Assembly: GCA_937859855.1 (NCBI GenBank)
Contig: CALMAR010000068.1
Span: 1-10,316 of the forward strand
Direction of reading: 5' to 3'
DNA: 10,316 nucleotides
Source: an uncultured Kineosporia sp.
Lineage (GTDB): Bacteria > Actinomycetota > Actinomycetes > Actinomycetales > Kineosporiaceae
In this document: positions 6,574-10,316 of the stretch, piece by piece
Position numbering within the stretch: the first letter of the stretch is position 1
Layout of the letters: each line of letters begins with the position of its first letter
Made by a program: the position numbers and the translations under genes
Notes under the pieces: generated by a model
The model's database searches: none
What the model was told of the DNA's origin: nothing
Seen by the model: the letters and a program-made list of their open reading frames with translations, nothing else

Positions 6574-6680
6574 GCCGGAACAGGCCGCCGGATCCGGGCT
6601 GCTGAAGTGATTGGGTTCCGGCGGGCATCGTTCGCTACCATCCTCAGGTCTGCACGGCCCCGGCCCCAGCAGGCCATCCC

Positions 6681-6752
6681 GGGCGATTAGCTCAGCGGGA
6701 GAGCGCTTCGTTCACACCGAAGAGGTCACTGGTTCGATCCCAGTATCGCCCA
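6681..6752 (+). tRNA. tRNA-Val (anticodon CAC), integration target
   Basis: A 72-base cloverleaf. The acceptor stem pairs GGGCGAT with ATCGCCC, with discriminator A. The anticodon stem CTTCG/CGAAG encloses TTCACAC, giving anticodon CAC (valine). The T-arm is ACTGG-TTCGATC-CCAGT. The CCA tail is not encoded. The integrase stop codon lies only seven bases beyond the 3' end, facing the tRNA. That is the classical arrangement for an element inserted at the 3' end of a tRNA gene, with the gene left intact by sequence supplied by the element. Confidence 0.97.
6710..6752 (+). other. Presumed attachment site (attL/attR) in the tRNA-Val 3' half
   Basis: Tyrosine integrases of actinomycete elements recombine within the 3' part of a tRNA gene, usually from the anticodon loop to the end. 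The int gene directly beyond this tRNA identifies it as one junction of the element. Exact core limits cannot be set, because the second copy lies beyond the right edge of the window. Confidence 0.6.
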
Positions 6753-6759
6753 CCGGATT

Positions 6760-7956
6760 TCACGCCTTCTCGACCTTCTGAGCTACAAACTGAGTCACAT
6801 GTGACGGGCCGAACAAGGCATCCATCGCCTGAGCACCAGTCTGAATCACCGGCCTGATCTGCTTGCGATAGATCAACTCGGTCACGCTTGTGCTCTTGTG
6901 CCCAACCAAGCGCGAGATCTCCTCGATCGGCACCCCTTGGTCCGACAGCAGCGAGACGAAGCTGTGCCGCAGCTCGAGTGGCCTCCACTGCTTCGTGTAT
7001 ATTTTATTGTTAGGTTGTATTGCTTTTTTTAAATTCTGTCGTTCGTCGGCAGCGTCGAGCGGCGTTCCGTATCGCGTGGTGAAGACCAGGCCCAGCTCGA
7101 TCCACCGATCCCCCGACGCCTCCCGGTCCTTGGCTTGATCCTTGCAGTGAGCCGCCAGCGCCTCGACCGCCCGTTGTGGCAATGCCAAGGTTCGACGTGA
7201 CTTTCGGGTCTTGGTGTCACCGCCAACGCGGACTGATCGCCATACGGCCATGTACGGCGGGACCGGCGGGCTCTTCCCGGGCTGGCCCGCGAGATCGAGG
7301 TGATCCCAGGTCAGTGCCCGCATCTCCTCGGTCCGGGCTCCGGTGAGCAGTGAGACGATCACGTAGGCACCCATCCGGGTTCCTTCGACGGCCGCCAGCA
7401 CGTTCTCGGCCTGGGCCAGAGTGAGCGCTTTGGACGGCCGGCCCGCCCGGCCGGCTGGGATGCTGCATAGATCGACCACGTTGCGCTTGACTTTGTCCCG
7501 GGCCATCGCCCGGCGAACAGATCTATTCAATGCCGAATGAATCTTCTCCAGACTCCTAGAACTCAAGACCTCAGCACGGCCGACCAGCCACTTGTCGACA
7601 TCATCTGCACTCAGATCACGCAGCCTCCGAGCACCCAGCAAAGGAATGATGTGCTTCTCGCTGACGATCCGATTGGATGTCAGTGTGGCATCAGAAACAC
7701 TCGTCAGGCCGTACTCGAGCCAGTCCTTGACGGCGTCACCAACGGTGTAGTCGGTGGGTGCGATGGCCAGGCCGTCCTCGTGATCGCGGATGATCTCTTT
7801 GAGCTTGGCCCGGGCTTCGGTCTTGGTTCGGCCACTAGCCTTCTTGACCATGCGCTTGCCGGCCGGGGTGTAGCCGACGCTGGCGGTGGCCATCCAGCGC
7901 TGGCGTTGTTCGTTCCAGAACAGGCCGCCCTCACCGTGACCACGTTCTTTCGGCAT
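6760..7956 (-). CDS. int: Tyrosine recombinase / AICE integrase
   Basis: A 398-residue phage-type integrase, taking the ATG at 7956, which overlaps the xis stop codon (TAATG). A frame-extending start at 7980 is possible but less likely. An N-terminal arm-type DNA-binding region and a SAM-like core-binding domain (about residues 70-165) precede the catalytic domain. Catalytic residues are Arg208 (TGARTEEMR), Lys249 (TKTRKSRRTLALP), Arg330 (LELRHSF), His353 (LVGH) and the nucleophile Tyr363 (LIYRKQ). The His usually three residues before the second Arg is Leu327 here. Related AICE integrases also often lack it, so activity is still expected. The enzyme should catalyse integration and, with Xis, excision at tRNA-Val. 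Codons 308-322, just before the second Arg box, are strikingly AT-rich, with a TTA codon at 309 and a run of seven A's. Confidence 0.93.
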   Translation of the reverse strand: MPKERGHGEGGLFWNEQRQRWMATASVGYTPAGKRMVKKASGRTKTEARAKLKEIIRDHEDGLAIAPTDYTVGDAVKDWLEYGLTSVSDATLTSNRIVSEKHIIPLLGARRLRDLSADDVDKWLVGRAEVLSSRSLEKIHSALNRSVRRAMARDKVKRNVVDLCSIPAGRAGRPSKALTLAQAENVLAAVEGTRMGAYVIVSLLTGARTEEMRALTWDHLDLAGQPGKSPPVPPYMAVWRSVRVGGDTKTRKSRRTLALPQRAVEALAAHCKDQAKDREASGDRWIELGLVFTTRYGTPLDAADERQNLKKAIQPNNKIYTKQWRPLELRHSFVSLLSDQGVPIEEISRLVGHKSTSVTELIYRKQIRPVIQTGAQAMDALFGPSHVTQFVAQKVEKA

Positions 7957-8168
7957 TAGACTGCGGCTTTCGCGGCCCACGTCTTGGGGTCGTTGTCGGC
8001 GTCGGCCAGGTGCTCGATGTACTCCCGGAGGCCGTCGAGGGGGATCCGGCGGGATCGGCCGATCCGGACCGATGGCAGGGCGCGGGTGCGCATCAGGTCG
8101 TAGATGGTGGATCGGCCGACGCCGAGTAGTTCGGCGGTTTCCTCGACCGAGATCAGCAGTCGTTCCAT
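7956..8168 (-). CDS. xis: Excisionase-like helix-turn-helix DNA-binding protein
   Basis: A 70-residue protein with a MerR/HTH_17-type winged helix: SVEETAELLGVGRSTIYDLM forms the helix-turn-helix, and the wing region SVRIGRSRRIP is typical of excisionases. It would bend attachment-site DNA and steer the integrase toward excision. The ATG at 8168 is chosen because a strong AAAGGAG site (8177-8183) lies eight bases upstream. A longer frame to 8219 would overlap the rep stop codon and adds only a poorly conserved tail. The TAA stop overlaps the int start (TAATG), so xis and int are translationally coupled, an arrangement common in AICEs. Integrase production is therefore probably tied to Xis production. 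Confidence 0.88.
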   Translation of the reverse strand: MERLLISVEETAELLGVGRSTIYDLMRTRALPSVRIGRSRRIPLDGLREYIEHLADADNDPKTWAAKAAV

Positions 8169-8176
8169 GATGGTTT

Positions 8177-8183
8177 CTCCTTT
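8177..8183 (-). promoter_or_regulatory. Ribosome binding site that fixes the xis start
   Basis: AAAGGAG on the minus strand, eight bases before the ATG at 8168. It is the clearest ribosome binding site in the element and argues against the upstream start at 8219. Confidence 0.75.
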
Positions 8184-8206
8184 AGATCCTGTCTTGTTGT
8201 GAGTTG

Positions 8207-9763
8207 TTATGCGCTGCAACGGGTTTCCTCGCGGACGATGTCGCGGTACTCGCGGGCCCGGGCCGCGGCCTGGAGGGCGAGCAGCTGGTCACCAGAGGAC
8301 AGCCAGCCCGAACCCACGTACGTCCACTGGCCGACGATGAGGACGGTTTCCTCGTCGTCCTCAGCGCCCAGGTCGCGAAACAGGTCCGGCCGCTCGGCGG
8401 CCAGCCGCTGCCGATGATGTCGACGCCGCCAGCTGGCCCGCTTCCCGCGCCGCTCAGCGAAAGTGGTGGAGTAGCGGCGGGACTTGGTCAGGAAATGACC
8501 GCCGAATCCGAGCATGTGGGCCCAGGCCCGGAGCCGGTCATAGGGTGCCCGGCCGTTCTCGTCCGCTGGTTCCAGGATTTGAGGGCGGCCCAGCTGCCAG
8601 GCCGCGCCGATCAGCCGCCCGGCGTGCGTGTCATCGTCGTAGGTGTCGATGGTGGCCGGAGTGAGCCGCCGGGCGCGCAGCCCGGCGGCTTCGGTGGACT
8701 TGGTCGAGTACTTCGCCACATAGGACGCAACATCCATGTCCTCGACCTCCCCCGCGCCGGGTAACGGGGCGGTGGTGAGTCCGTCACGGACGATCCGGGC
8801 ATCGATCTGCCGCCCCCACCCGACCGGCCAGCCCTGGCCGCCCGGTGAATCCGGGTGCGGTGCCGTGACCAGCAGGACCGGCGACGCGGCGGTAGCCAGC
8901 TGAGCGGCCAGGTCCTCGACATCGAGGCAGGCCGGAGGCGGCACCAGCTGGCCGCCTCCGTCGACCAGGTCGATGCGGAGTAAGGCGTGGAAGTGGACGA
9001 CACCACGAGCCTGATATTCGGCGACCTTGCCGAATGAGATCCGCAGCTTCACCCCGTGGGCCTTACCGGCGGCGGTGACGCGGCGGCGCAGGGCCATTGA
9101 GGTCCGCCGCCATAGTTCGGAGGCGTGATGGTTCCAGATCACGTGCGCGTCGTAGTCGTAACAATCTGGGCACAACGGTTTCCCGAGCGCCGGATCACCG
9201 GAGCGGTGACGGCGGGTGCACCAGGTGGGCCGCCCGTGCGGGCACAAGGTGCGGTCGCGGCGGGCCCGGCAGGGCAGTTCCCGCCCGGCTCGTTTCCGCT
9301 GGCCGTGCACGAAGCCGAAGCTGGGGGCGGTCAGAGTCAGGAAGATCACCGGATGCTCGGCCACACTGGCAGGGACGCCGGCGGAGTCGGATCCGGCCAG
9401 CCCGGCGCGGATCAGGTGGTAGGCGTCGTGCCGGTAGGTCTCCGCGCAGGACGGGCACACCGACGCACGGCGGGTGCCGCACGCCTTGTAGATCACGCCA
9501 TCGGGTGCGTCGGCGGCGTCGTAGACGTCGAGGACTTCCCCGGTCCGGGCATCGATCGTGTGGGCGGAGCCACGCAGGCGGACGGGCTGGGAGCAGCCGC
9601 TAACGGTCGCGACATGACGTTCCCACGCCTGCCACTCATCCCGGCCCGCTGAGAACCGTTGTTCGGCCTGCTGTTCCGCCGTCACTGCCCTTACAGGGGT
9701 GATGCAGAAACCTGCTCCCGCACCATCCCGAGTCACCCCGGAGGCAGGCGCGGGAGCAGGCAT
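8207..9763 (-). CDS. RepSA-like rolling-circle replication initiator
   Basis: A large initiator protein of about 518 residues from the ATG at 9763, where an AGGGAA site lies five bases upstream. Alternatives are the ATG at 9802 (531 residues) and a GTG at 9685 (492). Visible motifs are FLTLT (about 141-145, rolling-circle motif I), VHFHALL with His257 and His259 (a metal-binding HUH-like motif), and YVAKYSTK with Tyr348 and Tyr352, one of which is the likely nicking tyrosine. Several Cys pairs (CPSC, CPHG, CPDC) between about 100 and 205 suggest zinc binding. This matches the RepSA family of pSAM2 and related elements. It should nick the origin on the excised circle and start rolling-circle replication, which AICEs need for maintenance and transfer. 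It follows the tra gene and precedes xis by about 38 bases. Confidence 0.9.
   Translation of the reverse strand: MPAPAPASGVTRDGAGAGFCITPVRAVTAEQQAEQRFSAGRDEWQAWERHVATVSGCSQPVRLRGSAHTIDARTGEVLDVYDAADAPDGVIYKACGTRRASVCPSCAETYRHDAYHLIRAGLAGSDSAGVPASVAEHPVIFLTLTAPSFGFVHGQRKRAGRELPCRARRDRTLCPHGRPTWCTRRHRSGDPALGKPLCPDCYDYDAHVIWNHHASELWRRTSMALRRRVTAAGKAHGVKLRISFGKVAEYQARGVVHFHALLRIDLVDGGGQLVPPPACLDVEDLAAQLATAASPVLLVTAPHPDSPGGQGWPVGWGRQIDARIVRDGLTTAPLPGAGEVEDMDVASYVAKYSTKSTEAAGLRARRLTPATIDTYDDDTHAGRLIGAAWQLGRPQILEPADENGRAPYDRLRAWAHMLGFGGHFLTKSRRYSTTFAERRGKRASWRRRHHRQRLAAERPDLFRDLGAEDDEETVLIVGQWTYVGSGWLSSGDQLLALQAAARAREYRDIVREETRCSA
9711..9760. repeat. 11-bp perfect inverted repeat at the rep start
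   Basis: CCTGCTCCCGC (9711-9721) and its exact reverse complement (9750-9760) are separated by 28 bases. The inner end of the second arm abuts the rep ATG at 9763-9761. If rep starts there, the mRNA would fold into a hairpin directly after the start codon. If rep starts at the GTG at 9685, the repeat lies in the leader. Confidence 0.7.
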
Positions 9764-9768
9764 CTGAC

Positions 9769-9774
9769 TTCCCT
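9769..9774 (-). promoter_or_regulatory. Ribosome binding site favouring the rep start at 9763
   Basis: AGGGAA on the minus strand, five bases before the ATG at 9763. The ATG at 9802 has no comparable site. Confidence 0.5.
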
Positions 9775-9816
9775 GAAAAGGGCTCTCGATACTCGTTTGC
9801 ATGTTCACTGGAATGG

Positions 9817-10316
9817 TCAGGCCGCCTGGTCTGGCCACAGCGGGGGCAGTTCGTGCCGGCGCCGCATCCGGGCGGCGTGGGCGGCGAGCTGCTTGGTCTG
9901 CTCGTCGGTGAGGAACGCGGTCTTGATCCGGCGGGGGATCCCGCCTTCAGCCAGCAGCCAGCCGACCCCACGGGCCTCGGGGTCGATCTCCATCGCCGAA
10001 TATCCCTGTTTGGCCCACCCTTTCCCAAGGATGACGTCGGAGCTGTCGGGAGTGGTGCACCGGAACGCGCACCGGTACCCGAACAGATCCCGCAGGCTGG
10101 GGGAGACGACCTCGGCGGTCGGCCTTTGGGTCGCGGCCACGGTGATGATCCCCGCAGCCCGGCCCCGGGCGACCAGGTCCCGCACCAGTGCGGTGAACGT
10201 GGCCTGCTGCGCCTTGGTGCCCACGGTGGCCGATTAGTAGGCCAGCTCGTCGATGGCCAGCAGGCCCACGTCGAACCCCGCCCCCCCCGACCGCAAGTTG
10301 CGCTAGTAGCCGCCGC
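9817..10316 (-). pseudogene. FtsK/SpoIIIE-like conjugal DNA translocase (Tra), C-terminal part, two in-frame stops
   Basis: The frame carries the C-terminal third of an FtsK-type AICE transfer protein: a Walker B-like LLAIDELAY, then RDLVARGRAAGIITVAATQRP (sensor/arginine-finger region), LRDLFGYRCAFRCTT, and GVGWLLAEGG with a basic tail. These proteins form hexameric membrane pumps that move double-stranded DNA between mycelial cells. Coding similarity continues in one frame across two stop codons: TAA at 10236-10234, directly after LAY, and TAG at 10305-10303. Both follow a TAC codon and each is one base from TAC, so an original Tyr-Tyr pair is likely at each site. A run of eight G's lies between them. 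An intact frame restarts at a GTG at 10224, but it lacks Walker A and cannot be functional alone. The N-terminus lies outside the window. Sequencing error near a contig end is an alternative. Confidence 0.75.

Larger units (their letters stand above)
6753..10316 (-). mobile_element. Actinomycete integrative and conjugative element (AICE), int-proximal part
   Basis: The gene order from the tRNA outward is int, xis, rep, ftsK/tra, all on one strand and closely packed. This is the core of AICEs such as pSAM2, which integrate site-specifically, replicate by rolling circle and transfer double-stranded DNA with a single FtsK-like protein. One junction is the tRNA-Val(CAC) 3' end. The other end lies outside the window. 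Integration and replication genes look intact, while the transfer gene is interrupted by two stop codons, so self-transfer may be lost. Confidence 0.88.

Noticed and set aside
7435..7453. CGGCCGG/CCGGCCG inverted repeat inside int
   Set aside because: A GC-only palindrome within coding sequence of a G+C-rich genome is expected by chance and encodes ordinary family residues.
1..10316. CRISPR array or other regularly spaced repeats
   Set aside because: No repeated unit with regular spacing was seen. The only longer repeats are the two tRNA-Val genes and the inverted repeat at the rep start.

Overview
This is a G+C-rich actinobacterial window. An SsgB-type cell-division regulator, a PGPGW-type membrane protein, a RepSA-like replication initiator and leaderless-type promoter spacing all point to a morphologically complex actinomycete of the Streptomyces/Frankia/Micromonospora type. 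The genus cannot be fixed from sequence alone. The window is ordinary chromosome on the left (1-6752) and the int-proximal part of an integrated mobile element on the right (6753-10316).

Region 1 (1-3498, all minus strand) is a tightly coupled operon. In transcription order it holds an ECF sigma factor, a zinc-finger anti-sigma factor with about six membrane spans, an ABC-transporter ATPase, its permease, and a further membrane protein that runs off the left edge. Every junction overlaps: three ATGA overlaps, then one TGATG. The simplest reading is a signal-sensing module in which the anti-sigma factor releases the sigma factor and the ABC exporter is made with it.

Region 2 (3499-4500) holds a non-coding stretch of about 330 bases, a small two-span PLDc_N-type membrane protein, and a tRNA cluster transcribed leftward as Gly(GCC), Cys(GCA), Val(GAC).

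Region 3 (4569-6573) has a fold-type IV PLP enzyme (aminodeoxychorismate lyase/aminotransferase family), a convergent ssgB whose stop codon lies one base away, and a PGPGW membrane protein. The first and third genes have a TANNNT box 6-7 bases before the start codon, which suggests leaderless mRNAs. ssgB has a strong ribosome binding site and a perfect palindrome beside its putative -10 box.

Region 4 (6681-10316) starts with tRNA-Val(CAC), whose 3' end is the presumed attachment site. Beyond it lie, all on the minus strand, a tyrosine integrase, an excisionase-like HTH protein, a rolling-circle Rep of the RepSA type, and the C-terminal part of an FtsK/Tra DNA translocase. This is the standard layout of an actinomycete integrative and conjugative element (AICE). 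The transfer gene carries two in-frame stop codons near the window edge. The integrase contains a short, very AT-rich patch with a TTA codon and a run of seven A's. No clearly new biological system was found. The most unusual signals are that integrase patch, the double nonsense in the transfer gene, and a large inverted repeat at the rep start.
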